A stretch of DNA of 64,000 nucleotides from Thermoplasmata archaeon. GTDB lineage: Archaea > Thermoplasmatota > Thermoplasmata > Thermoplasmatales > GCA-001856825. Position 1 is the first letter of the stretch. Every line of letters begins with the position of its first letter. The DNA lies in assembly GCA_021817415.1 (NCBI GenBank), contig JAKAUZ010000003.1, forward strand, positions 186,001 to 250,000. Reading direction: 5' to 3'. The notes under the pieces are model-generated. The model was not told where the DNA came from and made no database searches. It saw only the letters and a list, made by a program, of their open reading frames with translations. The position numbers were made by a program, and so were the translations under genes. This document shows, in pieces, positions 37,735 through 47,803 of the stretch.

Positions 37735-39264
37735 TCACTGGGAAGGTTTCTTGATCTCATTTAACGCATACCTCACAAGTTTCTTGACATTGAATGTGTT
37801 CAGAATCTCCTTGAACTCTTCCCTGCTAAGTATCTTCAGGGCCCTGATAATGAGCAAGTATATGACTGAGTAAGCTACAAATAATCCTGCAAGTATCAAG
37901 AATGGAATTGAGGAGTTGTCATCGAAATACCAGTAAAATGGGATTATGAGTGCAACTGATATAGCGACAGACTTGATTGTATCAAGTGTAATGAATACTT
38001 TTATTGAACGGTAAACGAGAAATGAAGCCGTAAGGTAAGTTGCAATGCCGGAAATCAGGGTGGCTATTGCCGCTCCATTAACACCATAACCAAGCAATGT
38101 AAGACCACCTACCTTGCCAGGGATCAGGACAAGATCAAGGATGATGATAAGAACGGCACCAACTATGGAAAGGAAGGCAGATATTCCCGTTTCTCCGGTC
38201 GCATTGAAATGGCTCTGGTAAGGGTTAAGCAGCACCGTGAACCAAGTTGCAACCAAAAGAAGCTGAAGAGTAAAGCTGAAAGGTATGAGCTGTGAGCTCC
38301 ACAGATTTAGAATGGGTGCCGAAAATGCATACGCAAACATTATGATGGGTGAAACAAAAAGAGCAATGTATTTCATAAGGAAAACCAGGCGGTCCACATA
38401 TTCCTGCGCACTACCCTTGTGGGAAGCAAGCAGTGGAAGGATCAGGATGGTCAGCGAACCGCTGAAGCTACTCAGCATGGTGATTATTCTCACTGCGCTT
38501 GCGTACCCTCCAAGTTCGTATGAATGGAAGAAACTCTGGATCATAATCTGCGCGAGATTTGAAGAGATTGCGAGCACAATAGAAGCACCCATCAGAGGAT
38601 AGGAATAATGCAGATATTCCCTTATCACCGTAAATCTGGGCCACCTGAAATTCCACGGTCTGCCAAACCTGTAATACATCGCAAAATAGACCAAGTAGGA
38701 AAGAGTGTAGGAGACGGCAATCATCTCGGCCATCTGGTCTATATTCCCGATGTTGAAAACATTGAACTGGATCAGGATCACCACAGCGACAAGCCTCACT
38801 GCAGTTTCTGCAATGCTTGGTATCGCCATTTTTGCAGCTTCAAGCGTACCAGTGAAGAAGCTCCTGATTCCCTGGATAAATGGAAGCGAGAAGAAGTAAG
38901 GTATGAGAATTATAATGCTCAGCAGTTCGTACTTTGATTCAAAACCGTGATGAAGTACAATCCTCCAGACAAACAAGGATAAGAGCACAGCAGAGATGTA
39001 AATTAGCGTCAGGAATATTTTCAACAGGATGAACGCATTGCTGTATTCATTCCTGTCCTTTCCCTCGGAAATCATCTTCGTTTGTGCAGTGTTTATGCCC
39101 AGATCAGATATAAATGAAAATAAGCTCCCAAATGAGAGTGCGAAGGAGAATATCCCGAAGGCAACCACACCGGCGTGTCTAAGAATCAGATAATAGACCA
39201 GGTATCCAGCTATCAGCCCAAATACGTTCTGAATCATTATCCACGTTGGTCTGGAAGTTTCCAT
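37735..39264 (-). CDS. Polysaccharide biosynthesis protein / flippase (Wzx-like MOP superfamily)
   Basis: 509 aa, about 14 TM segments, FALSFGSLFSFISDLGINTAQTKMISEGKDR. Confidence 0.85.
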   Translation of the reverse strand: METSRPTWIMIQNVFGLIAGYLVYYLILRHAGVVAFGIFSFALSFGSLFSFISDLGINTAQTKMISEGKDRNEYSNAFILLKIFLTLIYISAVLLSLFVWRIVLHHGFESKYELLSIIILIPYFFSLPFIQGIRSFFTGTLEAAKMAIPSIAETAVRLVAVVILIQFNVFNIGNIDQMAEMIAVSYTLSYLVYFAMYYRFGRPWNFRWPRFTVIREYLHYSYPLMGASIVLAISSNLAQIMIQSFFHSYELGGYASAVRIITMLSSFSGSLTILILPLLASHKGSAQEYVDRLVFLMKYIALFVSPIIMFAYAFSAPILNLWSSQLIPFSFTLQLLLVATWFTVLLNPYQSHFNATGETGISAFLSIVGAVLIIILDLVLIPGKVGGLTLLGYGVNGAAIATLISGIATYLTASFLVYRSIKVFITLDTIKSVAISVALIIPFYWYFDDNSSIPFLILAGLFVAYSVIYLLIIRALKILSREEFKEILNTFNVKKLVRYALNEIKKPSQ

Positions 39265-39400
39265 CTATCTGTCCACATTAGCAATACATAGAAAAATGTT
39301 GGCAAATCTCTGGGGTCTCAACCAGTTAATGCGAGACTACCGCCTGCTCATTGCAGAATCAGCTCGACAATTCAGCATTCCAGTCTGAAGGGGTGAGTGA

Positions 39401-42205
39401 CTATTTTCTCAAATTTCTTCTACCGCGACGCATAAGTATCGATCCAGTTGCAATTATTGCAATCGCAATCAATGCTATTATTATCCCAACGTAAACGATC
39501 GGTATTCCATTCCACGTGTTACTCAGAGAGTATACGCGAAGTTCCTCAATCGTGACCGCGGATGAATTTGAGCTCAGGAAGACCGTTCCTTTTACAGATC
39601 GAGGATAATAACCCTCTGGAAAAGTGGCAACATAACTGTAGGTCCCATTCGTCACGTTGAATAACATGGTGCTCGTGTTGGAAGATTCAGTCTTTCCATC
39701 CACTTTTACGGACCAATTTTGGCCTTTTGCCAGTCCGGCTTCCTTGAACTCAAGTGTCAGATACCTGTAGAACACTATTGTCAAAGTCGTGTTCCCGTTC
39801 AAGTAAAGTGTTCCCTTGTCAGGAACAGCAAGGTAACCTCTGACCGGCATTACGGTGTAATTCCATTTCCCACCCGTAGCGTAAATAATTATGGAGGAGT
39901 TGTATGAGTGGAAGAGATTGCCAATGTAGACGCCCCATTCAGTCCCGTTCGGAAGTCCCAGTTCTTTCACAGTTATTGTATATACTTTAAAAAACTGAAT
40001 ATATATGACAATGTCCACATACCCAAAGGAATTGGAAAAAGAACTACCTGCTTCGATACCGTAGTATCCCTTAGCGCCTGCAGAAATACTATACGTCCCA
40101 TTGAACGTGTAATAATCCTTTATGTAGATATTTGGCGTATTATTCCGTTGGCTCAGATTATTGAGACGAGCCTGCCACTCATAATGTGACGGAAGCCCAG
40201 TCTCGCTGAATTCCACTAACCAGTACTGTTTGAAAACCACTGTAATGTTTTCATCAGCGTTCACATTTATTTTGCCAGTAGACGGGAAGGGAGTGACCTG
40301 AATATAACTGTAATATGTGGTCGCATAGTAGGTATAGTTGCCTCTACTCAAGTAGAATGTTATGGTTGAAAAATTTGTTCCATAGGATTCCGTGATATTG
40401 TTAATTGTGATCTGCCAGTAGTTAGATCCATACGAGCCTCCCATGCCCATTTCAGTAAAGTTCACTCTATAACCCTGAGGGTGAATGAAGGTAATCGAAA
40501 TATTAACTGAAGTCCCATTGACTGTAAAATTACCCATTGATGGATCAGGGGTGTAGCCATTGACAGGTTGTATGCTGAAGGAGTAGTTGCCATGTGGTTC
40601 CGCAAACGAAGTTTGATTCCACAGATATGGTCCAGGATGGAACGACTCTCCATTGGACAGGTTAACGTACCACCTCCACTGGTCAGTATTTGGCTCACCC
40701 GAATTCGGAAGCCCTGACTGGAAAAAGGTGACAATGAAAGTTTTCATGTAGCTTATCGATATGGCAGTTGATTTTCCATCTACAGTAATGTTACCTGAGT
40801 TCGGTACTGTGACAAAACCAGCGAGATTCTCGACTGAATATGAATAAGTTCCATTAGGAACAGAAAAAGTGATTGTTGAATTATCTGAATGAATCGTCTT
40901 ACCGTCGAGAGTCACTGACCATGTCGTATTGACTGGCAGCCCCGACTCGGAAAATGATACTGAATAATATTTGGGTGACGAAATAACTGAAACAGAATCA
41001 GATTTTGAATCTGTCACATAGATGTCCTGATTTGATGGATCGTACGTAATTGCATTTGGGCTGGACCCCACATGGACTGTTGCAACAACTGCATTGGTAA
41101 CGTCGTTTAATGCATCTACGGTGTCATTGCCCCACATGTTGACGAACAGAAGGCCGTTTGCTGTATCAAGAGCCATCCCCAGAGGCCTGGGCGAAAGGTT
41201 GATGGATCCAATGACACTGGAAGAAGAGGCACTTATAACCGAAATATTATTTGAGAGGAGGTTGCCAACGTATATCTGATTGTTCAGGGGGTCGTATAAT
41301 ATTGAGCCAGGGCTGGAACCAACACTTATCGAACCCACAACAGAGTTGGTAGTTACGCTGACAACTGAAATATTGTTGCTTCCAGTATTAGCTACATATA
41401 TGCGCCCATTATTAGGATCGTATGCCATGGCCCCTGGTGCAGTTCCCACCTGTATATTTCCAACAAATTGGTCATTTCCTGCATTGATAACCGAAACTGA
41501 ACTAGAATTGAAATCGGCGACATATATGTCTTCACTTATGCCTGCGTAAATGATTGAAGCAGGCTCTGACCCGACTGTTATATTGCCACTTACTGAACGT
41601 GCAGACGGGTCAACTATTGCGACATTATCTGACCAGAAGTCAGTAACGTAGATCATCTGATTGAGCGGATTGACAGCAATCGCATCCGGGCCGCCTGCCG
41701 TCACAATTGAGCCGATTACTTCGTTGGTGGAGCCGTCTATGATTGAAGTGTTGTTTGAATCGAAGTTAGTTGCATACAGCATGCCGTTGAACTGATCATA
41801 ACCGATGCCATCAGGGAAATTACCGACTTGAATATTTGCAACAACCCGAATGGAGGCGTTCATATCCTGAGGACCGGAAAATAACGTTAAATTGGATGGT
41901 CCATTTGGATTACGTCCTATAGCCTCTTTTGGAGTGTATATCGGTGCGGCTGACAATGACCCTGGGTTATGCAGCTGGCCTGAATTACCCAGTGGGAATG
42001 CCAAAATCATGGCCATCACCAAACAGACGGACACCCCTATCTTGATTTTCACACTCTTTCTAGTTTCCAAATGAATATGGTTGACCGCACTCGTGGAACC
42101 TCTCCTCGAATTCGCCAACATCAAGGTCAGTACTATTAATTGTTGAAGTACTAAAAACATTTCCTTAAAGGAAATGAGACGCAAAGTAGTCCACAATATA
42201 GACAT
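39401..42205 (-). CDS. Large surface protein with seven-bladed YVTN beta-propeller, six extracellular repeat domains and TM anchor
   Basis: Seven 'IYVTDxxSDNVSVI'-type units, six 'FSESGLPxxTxWSVTLDG' units, TM VYVGIIIALIAIAIIATGSIL then RRGRRNLRK; the first ~50 residues of the ORF are probably upstream of the true start. Confidence 0.82.
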   Translation of the reverse strand: MSILWTTLRLISFKEMFLVLQQLIVLTLMLANSRRGSTSAVNHIHLETRKSVKIKIGVSVCLVMAMILAFPLGNSGQLHNPGSLSAAPIYTPKEAIGRNPNGPSNLTLFSGPQDMNASIRVVANIQVGNFPDGIGYDQFNGMLYATNFDSNNTSIIDGSTNEVIGSIVTAGGPDAIAVNPLNQMIYVTDFWSDNVAIVDPSARSVSGNITVGSEPASIIYAGISEDIYVADFNSSSVSVINAGNDQFVGNIQVGTAPGAMAYDPNNGRIYVANTGSNNISVVSVTTNSVVGSISVGSSPGSILYDPLNNQIYVGNLLSNNISVISASSSSVIGSINLSPRPLGMALDTANGLLFVNMWGNDTVDALNDVTNAVVATVHVGSSPNAITYDPSNQDIYVTDSKSDSVSVISSPKYYSVSFSESGLPVNTTWSVTLDGKTIHSDNSTITFSVPNGTYSYSVENLAGFVTVPNSGNITVDGKSTAISISYMKTFIVTFFQSGLPNSGEPNTDQWRWYVNLSNGESFHPGPYLWNQTSFAEPHGNYSFSIQPVNGYTPDPSMGNFTVNGTSVNISITFIHPQGYRVNFTEMGMGGSYGSNYWQITINNITESYGTNFSTITFYLSRGNYTYYATTYYSYIQVTPFPSTGKINVNADENITVVFKQYWLVEFSETGLPSHYEWQARLNNLSQRNNTPNIYIKDYYTFNGTYSISAGAKGYYGIEAGSSFSNSFGYVDIVIYIQFFKVYTITVKELGLPNGTEWGVYIGNLFHSYNSSIIIYATGGKWNYTVMPVRGYLAVPDKGTLYLNGNTTLTIVFYRYLTLEFKEAGLAKGQNWSVKVDGKTESSNTSTMLFNVTNGTYSYVATFPEGYYPRSVKGTVFLSSNSSAVTIEELRVYSLSNTWNGIPIVYVGIIIALIAIAIIATGSILMRRGRRNLRK

Positions 42206-42240
42206 TGATAGATATTTAAACTAAAAGAGATTCGTGGGAG

Positions 42241-42786
42241 GTGATCCTGAGTTTCCTCGTATCTCTCGTTTTATTTATACCTGCATTCATAGCCAATCCG
42301 GCAGCAGTAGTGACCGGAGGACATGTCATACTGGACGGGAACAGGATATGGAGAGGGAAGAGGATTCTGGGGGATCATAAGACTCTTTCTGGATTGCTAG
42401 GAGGTACAGCGGCCGGAGTAATCATCGGACTTATTCTCAATTACATTTTCTTATTTGCTCATTTAAGCTACCTGACATTCTCGTCGTCATTTCCGACCGC
42501 TTTTTCAATCGTGCTTTCACTCTCCTTCTTTTCAATGTTCGGGGACCTTGTAGGATCGTTTATCAAAAGAAGACTGGGGAGGAAACCGGGACAGGAATCC
42601 ATATTCCTTGACCAGTATCCGTTTGCCTTGTCGGCACTATTTTTCACATATGTGCTATTTCCAGGAATCTCAAGTAAATTATTTCCTTGGGAAGGGATAA
42701 TTGCCATTCTTGTGGTTACACCGCTGATACACAGGGCAGTGAACATAATTGGGTACAGGCTGAAGATGAAAGATGTACCGTACTGA
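42241..42786 (+). CDS. carS: CDP-archaeol synthase (CDP-2,3-bis-(O-geranylgeranyl)-sn-glycerol synthase)
   Basis: IANPAAVVTGGHVILDGNRIWRGKRILGDHKTLSGLLGG; GTG start. Confidence 0.88.
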   Translation: MILSFLVSLVLFIPAFIANPAAVVTGGHVILDGNRIWRGKRILGDHKTLSGLLGGTAAGVIIGLILNYIFLFAHLSYLTFSSSFPTAFSIVLSLSFFSMFGDLVGSFIKRRLGRKPGQESIFLDQYPFALSALFFTYVLFPGISSKLFPWEGIIAILVVTPLIHRAVNIIGYRLKMKDVPY

Positions 42787-42787
42787 A

Positions 42788-44632
42788 TCATCCAGAAAAG
42801 TTTGATTCTCCAATATTTCCTGGAAGTGAGTTTTCAGTCGCATCGATCTGGAGGAACTCAAGTGCGTTTCCAATAACGTCTTTAGAGAGGTAAAGGTTGG
42901 GAAGATATCTCTTGAACTTCCTTATCCGCGAATCTAGGACGATGGCGACTCCTCTGTCTTTCGGGCTACGGATCAGCCGGCCAATGGCCTGTCTTATTCT
43001 AGTTGCTGCAACAGCCTCATAGGCATATTCCCATCCCCTTTTGAATTTCATGTCGTAAAATAGTTCTATAGCAGACGTTTCTGGCGAGGGTCTGGGATAT
43101 GGAATACCCGCAATGACTGCAACCTCCAGCAATTTACCAGGGAGGTCAAGCCCTTCCGACAATCTTCCATTGATGACTGCAAACAGCTTTCCTCCTTTCT
43201 CCTTAAATGAATTGAGGAGTTTCAGAAAATCTTCATTTGACATTCCTTTCCTCTCGAAATATATCTTTCCCTTGAGGTCCATTTCCAGGAATGAATCTAT
43301 CTGATCATATGAAGTGCAGAAAATCACCGTATTTCTGTCAATTTTTTCCACGATTGTCTTTATGTACCTTTTCATGATCTGAGAGTTTTCGTCCTTTTCA
43401 CTGTATCTGGAAGTGACATCATCTGTGAATATTACTCTCAGATTGTTTTCCAGGTAATCAGTTCTTATAATGATGTCATCGCTCTCTTCAATTCCTATCT
43501 CGTCTTTGAATTTACTTATTGGAGAAATGGTCCCTGAGAGAAAGATGACCTTGTGCATTCCTTTCAGGAATTCCAGCATCTTATAAGTCTCCAGATAGAG
43601 GATTGATATTCCAGATGGTTCATCGTTACGGGCTATCCTCACGCTGTAACTATCGTCCTCCTCCATCAACTTCAGTGCGGTCGTTGCTGAATTAAATATG
43701 AAGCTCCTCGGCAGTTTATTCTCGATCTCCTTGCTCTCCTTTATAGAAAGTCCATAATTGGCAAGGGCCATCAGATAATTCTTGATTTCCAGGGAATTCA
43801 TCTGGAAAGTATTCATGAACTCTTCCCTAATGTCCTCCGGAGTGAGTATCCTGTCTCCTTCCTTCAGTAGGTTTAAAACCGACTCTTCCAGTGAATCGAC
43901 AATGAAGGAAATATTCACGTTCCTCAGCAGGAGATCTCCATACTGATCTATCTCCTTCCTGCAGTTCCTGAGGCTGTTCAGGGAAAATTTCAAGGAGAAA
44001 TGTTCACGCGTTAGGTCAGGTATGTTATGCGATTCATCCGCTATCAAGACGATTTCCGACGGGAAGACATTCATCCACTCCAGGAATCTCTCCCTGATGA
44101 ATGGGTTCAGGAAGTATGAGTAGGTTGTCACAACAACCCTGGCCTCTTCCAGAAGACCCTTCTGAGCAAAATAAGGACAAAAATCCAGATTTCCCAGCTC
44201 AAGAAAGTCACCCTGGGAAAATATCTCTTTTTTCCACCCTTCGGTGTATTCTGTATTGTACGGGCATCCATCACCCGATTTCTTTTGCCTTTCTACCAGG
44301 TTCCTGCAGTACTGTGCCTGTTCCGATGGATCCCCCTGGCTCATTTCTGGAGCTCTTTGCCTGTACAGGCACATCTCTCCCCTCCCTTGGAACTGGATGA
44401 CTTTGTCAGCGTTGAGAGACCTCGCCTCCCTTAGCAGATTCTCAGCCTGGGAGTTTGTCCGGGTAAGGTAGACTATCTTCTTGTCCCGGAACTTCGAAAG
44501 AGCATAGAAAAGGGAAACTATTGTTTTCCCAGATCCAGTTGGGCTCTCCAGTATGACGTATTTCTTATTAGACATCTCGAGGGCCTGAATAATCTGTTCC
44601 TGCCAGGGGTATTTTTCATATGGAAATTCCAT
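42788..44632 (-). CDS. XPD/Rad3-family DNA helicase with Fe-S cluster cysteines
   Basis: ESPTGSGKTIVS Walker A, IADESHN, four spaced Cys (MCLYRQ..YCRNL..GCPYN..FCPYF), AIGRLIRSPKDRG motif VI. Confidence 0.92.
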   Translation of the reverse strand: MEFPYEKYPWQEQIIQALEMSNKKYVILESPTGSGKTIVSLFYALSKFRDKKIVYLTRTNSQAENLLREARSLNADKVIQFQGRGEMCLYRQRAPEMSQGDPSEQAQYCRNLVERQKKSGDGCPYNTEYTEGWKKEIFSQGDFLELGNLDFCPYFAQKGLLEEARVVVTTYSYFLNPFIRERFLEWMNVFPSEIVLIADESHNIPDLTREHFSLKFSLNSLRNCRKEIDQYGDLLLRNVNISFIVDSLEESVLNLLKEGDRILTPEDIREEFMNTFQMNSLEIKNYLMALANYGLSIKESKEIENKLPRSFIFNSATTALKLMEEDDSYSVRIARNDEPSGISILYLETYKMLEFLKGMHKVIFLSGTISPISKFKDEIGIEESDDIIIRTDYLENNLRVIFTDDVTSRYSEKDENSQIMKRYIKTIVEKIDRNTVIFCTSYDQIDSFLEMDLKGKIYFERKGMSNEDFLKLLNSFKEKGGKLFAVINGRLSEGLDLPGKLLEVAVIAGIPYPRPSPETSAIELFYDMKFKRGWEYAYEAVAATRIRQAIGRLIRSPKDRGVAIVLDSRIRKFKRYLPNLYLSKDVIGNALEFLQIDATENSLPGNIGESNFSG

Positions 44633-45551
44633 AATATCTCTCCAGGAATTTATCCACGTTAGAGTCCTCCGGTAGGCCCATCATCTTTATCTGTTCCCTG
44701 AGGTCATCCTTGTCAATCTCGGTGGTGAAAATGTAAGAATCCAGGCTGGTGAGTACATCTCTTACCTTTACATGAAGTAATTCAGACAGAATTTCCGATG
44801 CTTCAATTCTCAATTTGCCTGAATTCATTCTGGGAATTATTCTCTTGTATTCCCTGAAGAATATTCGTGCGGATTCGGTTAGGCCCCCGGAGTTTATCAG
44901 AACACAGCATCCTTTTTCTATGGGATTTTTCACCCCTTTGAACATTGAAAGATAAGGTTCCCATATTGATATCGCGTCTACCTCCTTTTTCGAATATGCA
45001 TCCAGCATGTCCTCTATAGACTTGTAGTAGACCAACCTGAAATTCTTCCTTTCCCTAGACTCTCTTTCCATCGAGGAGATTGGGGTAGTACCCAACAAGC
45101 CCTCATTATTCCGCATCAGCATTCCCGACCCACCCTTTGAAATTCCGGAGATAGGCTTGATGTTGTTGTCAATCAGGTAAAAGAAATAGCTTGATATCAG
45201 GGGGCTGGCGACCAGGTCAAGAGAACCAGTAAGTAGGTCCTTAAGTGCTTCCAGGCTGTTATCATAGAGTCTGATTCTCACCATTACAGCCTTCTCAACC
45301 CTTTTCAACGCAAGGACAACTGCGGCATATTCAGAACTTTTAAGCATGCCTACTCTCAGCACCTTCTCCCTGTTTATGGATACCAGAACAGTCCTGTCGC
45401 TTACCTTTTCTCTTCTGACCAGTCCCACGTTCTCCAAATCCGAGAGGATTTCAGAAATTCTGGATCTGGAAGATCCCAGTGAGAGAGAAATCTCTCTCTG
45501 AGTTCTTTTCCCATCCATGAGAAATTCCAATATTTTTTCCCTGGTATTCAT
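44616..45551 (-). CDS. Transcriptional regulator: winged HTH fused to periplasmic-binding-protein-like ligand domain
   Basis: N-terminal TQREISLSLGSSRSRISEILSDLENVGLVRRE; C-terminal region reads like a type 2 SBP (LLTGSLDLVASPLIS..., EVDAISIWEPYLSMFKG). Confidence 0.7.
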   Translation of the reverse strand: MNTREKILEFLMDGKRTQREISLSLGSSRSRISEILSDLENVGLVRREKVSDRTVLVSINREKVLRVGMLKSSEYAAVVLALKRVEKAVMVRIRLYDNSLEALKDLLTGSLDLVASPLISSYFFYLIDNNIKPISGISKGGSGMLMRNNEGLLGTTPISSMERESRERKNFRLVYYKSIEDMLDAYSKKEVDAISIWEPYLSMFKGVKNPIEKGCCVLINSGGLTESARIFFREYKRIIPRMNSGKLRIEASEILSELLHVKVRDVLTSLDSYIFTTEIDKDDLREQIKMMGLPEDSNVDKFLERYYGISI

Positions 45552-45553
45552 TT

Positions 45554-46774
45554 TCAGATTTCAAATTCCTCCCCATTCTTTGGCAGGATCACTTCCCGGT
45601 CCGTTATTTCGCCGGCTAACTGTTCCCTTTTTTCGCCGTGCATTAATACAACAGTATCTGGTTTGCATCCACTGATAAATTCTAGTAGCTCCTTGTGACC
45701 AGAATGTGCTGAAAAATCAAAGGACTTGATGTCCATGTTTACCTTCGTTGCCACTCCAGCAAGATCGATGCTTCCTGTTTCAAGGAGCATCCTTCCATTT
45801 GTATCTTCTACCTGATATCCAGTCAAAAACAGACCGTTCTTGGGGTCATTCAATTGTGAGATGTAGTTAAGTACGGGGCCACCGTCCAGCATTCCACCAG
45901 TCGTAATGATCACGTCACCATGCAATGCCCTCTCCCTGTCAGCGTTATTTCTCACAATTCTTATTCTTCTCAACATCTTCTTGTATCTCTGGAAATTCTT
46001 GATGTATTTCGGGAAACTCAGCAGAACATTACTGACAGTCCTGGCCATTCCATCAATCCATATCTCGTAATCAGTATTTTCCAGTACCATAAGTAGTTCC
46101 TGGGCCCTCCCTGTTGCAAATGCAGGGACTACGGCGACTCCCTCCCTCTCAACTACCTCTGCTATTGAATTGAGGAAATTTTCCTCAACTGCGACTCTTG
46201 GTGGGTGCTCCTTACCGGCGTATGTGCTTTCGACGACCAGTATGTCGGTATCTATCGGCTTTATCCCATAAAGCATGTGAGTGTCAATACTTTGAATGTC
46301 CCCCGTGAAGACCAGTTTCTTATCGTCGCTAACCTGATACATGCCGCTCCCGACAAGGTGCCCAGTAGAATGTACCGAGACTGATATATCCTTGAATTCA
46401 ACTATTTCGCCATAATTTATCGCCTGAAATGCCTCAATGATGTTATCAACGTCTATCTGTTCATACGGTAGAGTGTTATTTTCTATTTTCGCAATCTTTA
46501 CAGTGTCGTAAAGTAGAATGGGTGCAACTGCCAGCGTAGGTGGAGTGGCGTAAATGTTTGCCCCTCCATTTCTTGTCAGCCATGGAAGCATTCCCAGATG
46601 GTCCAGGTGCGAGTGTGTCACAAATACCGCATCAACCGGTGGAGCCAGCATCGGGAATTCCGGTGGCTTGGTAGGATTGATTCCATAATCGAAGAGGAAT
46701 TTGTATTTCCCAGTAGTTAGGACCATCCCAAGTCTTCCTACCTCATTCCCTCCCCCAAGGAACTTTGCTTTCAT
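45554..46774 (-). CDS. Metallo-beta-lactamase / beta-CASP ribonuclease (aCPSF2/RNase J-like)
   Basis: GGGNEVGRLGMVL, THSHLDHLGMLPWL, TGHLVGSGMY, SAHSGHKELLEFI motifs. Confidence 0.88.
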   Translation of the reverse strand: MKAKFLGGGNEVGRLGMVLTTGKYKFLFDYGINPTKPPEFPMLAPPVDAVFVTHSHLDHLGMLPWLTRNGGANIYATPPTLAVAPILLYDTVKIAKIENNTLPYEQIDVDNIIEAFQAINYGEIVEFKDISVSVHSTGHLVGSGMYQVSDDKKLVFTGDIQSIDTHMLYGIKPIDTDILVVESTYAGKEHPPRVAVEENFLNSIAEVVEREGVAVVPAFATGRAQELLMVLENTDYEIWIDGMARTVSNVLLSFPKYIKNFQRYKKMLRRIRIVRNNADRERALHGDVIITTGGMLDGGPVLNYISQLNDPKNGLFLTGYQVEDTNGRMLLETGSIDLAGVATKVNMDIKSFDFSAHSGHKELLEFISGCKPDTVVLMHGEKREQLAGEITDREVILPKNGEEFEI

Positions 46775-47544
46775 AATCCAGCCTCTTTTAGGGACAACCC
46801 GCAGCCGCAGGATCTTGTCTCCTTAATCCTGGGTATTGCTCTCTCAAGTAAATTTGATATGTTCCCTTCATTTTCCTTCATCACCCTTATAACTTCAGTC
46901 GAACTGACCGGGTTATCAGCCCACACGTCATAGTCAGTGACCGTCGCCAGAGTGAGATAACACATCTCACTTTCACGTGCAAGATTGATCTCAGGTACCA
47001 GTGTCATTCCGATAACGTCTCCGACTGATCTGAAAAATCTGCTCTCTGCCCTCGTCGAAAATCGTGGCCCCTCAATGCAGATATAAGTCCCCCCTTTGAG
47101 TGACTTCATTTTCAAATCGAGCAGGGATTTATGAAATACATCCGTAAGGTCAGGGCAAAAAGGATCTGCCATTGAGATATGAACCACTTGTGGTCCGTCA
47201 AAGAAAGTATACTTCCTCCCTTTCGTATAATCGAAGAATTGATCAGGAATGACTATTGTACCAGGTTCAATGTGCTTTTGCAAAGAACCAACGGCAGAAA
47301 CTCCTATAACCCTTTCTATGCCAAGTTGTTTGAGACCGTAAATGTTCGCTCTATAGTTTATACCATGTGGTGGTATCCTGTGCGGTCTCCCATGTCTATA
47401 CAGAACCGCGACATCAACTCCACCAATTTTGCCAATTTCAATGGGGGAAGACATTTCGCCATATGGAGTGTCGATATTGATTTTTTCAGTATCAGTCAGC
47501 AAATTGCCTACTACTGAACCCCCTATTAGTGCTATTTTTGTCAT
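46771..47544 (-). CDS. mtnP: S-methyl-5'-thioadenosine phosphorylase / purine nucleoside phosphorylase family
   Basis: ALIGGSVV...VLYRHGRPHRIPPHGINYRANIYGLKQLGIERVIGVSAVGSL. Confidence 0.9.
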   Translation of the reverse strand: MTKIALIGGSVVGNLLTDTEKINIDTPYGEMSSPIEIGKIGGVDVAVLYRHGRPHRIPPHGINYRANIYGLKQLGIERVIGVSAVGSLQKHIEPGTIVIPDQFFDYTKGRKYTFFDGPQVVHISMADPFCPDLTDVFHKSLLDLKMKSLKGGTYICIEGPRFSTRAESRFFRSVGDVIGMTLVPEINLARESEMCYLTLATVTDYDVWADNPVSSTEVIRVMKENEGNISNLLERAIPRIKETRSCGCGLSLKEAGL

Positions 47545-47803
47545 TTACAAGGTAATCCCAATAACCTAAATAAATTTCCTTTTATTTTTAAGAAGAGATA
47601 TCTTGATATTACTTCAATGACCTTCCTGACTTGGGAAAAAGTGCAATCGAGCATTATATCCTATTAGCATAATAGTAATATCAATTAATTCCCCCTCAGT
47701 TGCATAGTATTCTTAGGTTTTATGTGTGATCAAATTATGCAAATTGTTCAATTTATGTCAAATATAAAAAACATTATTTATACTGCAATTTGTTGCTCTC
47801 CAA

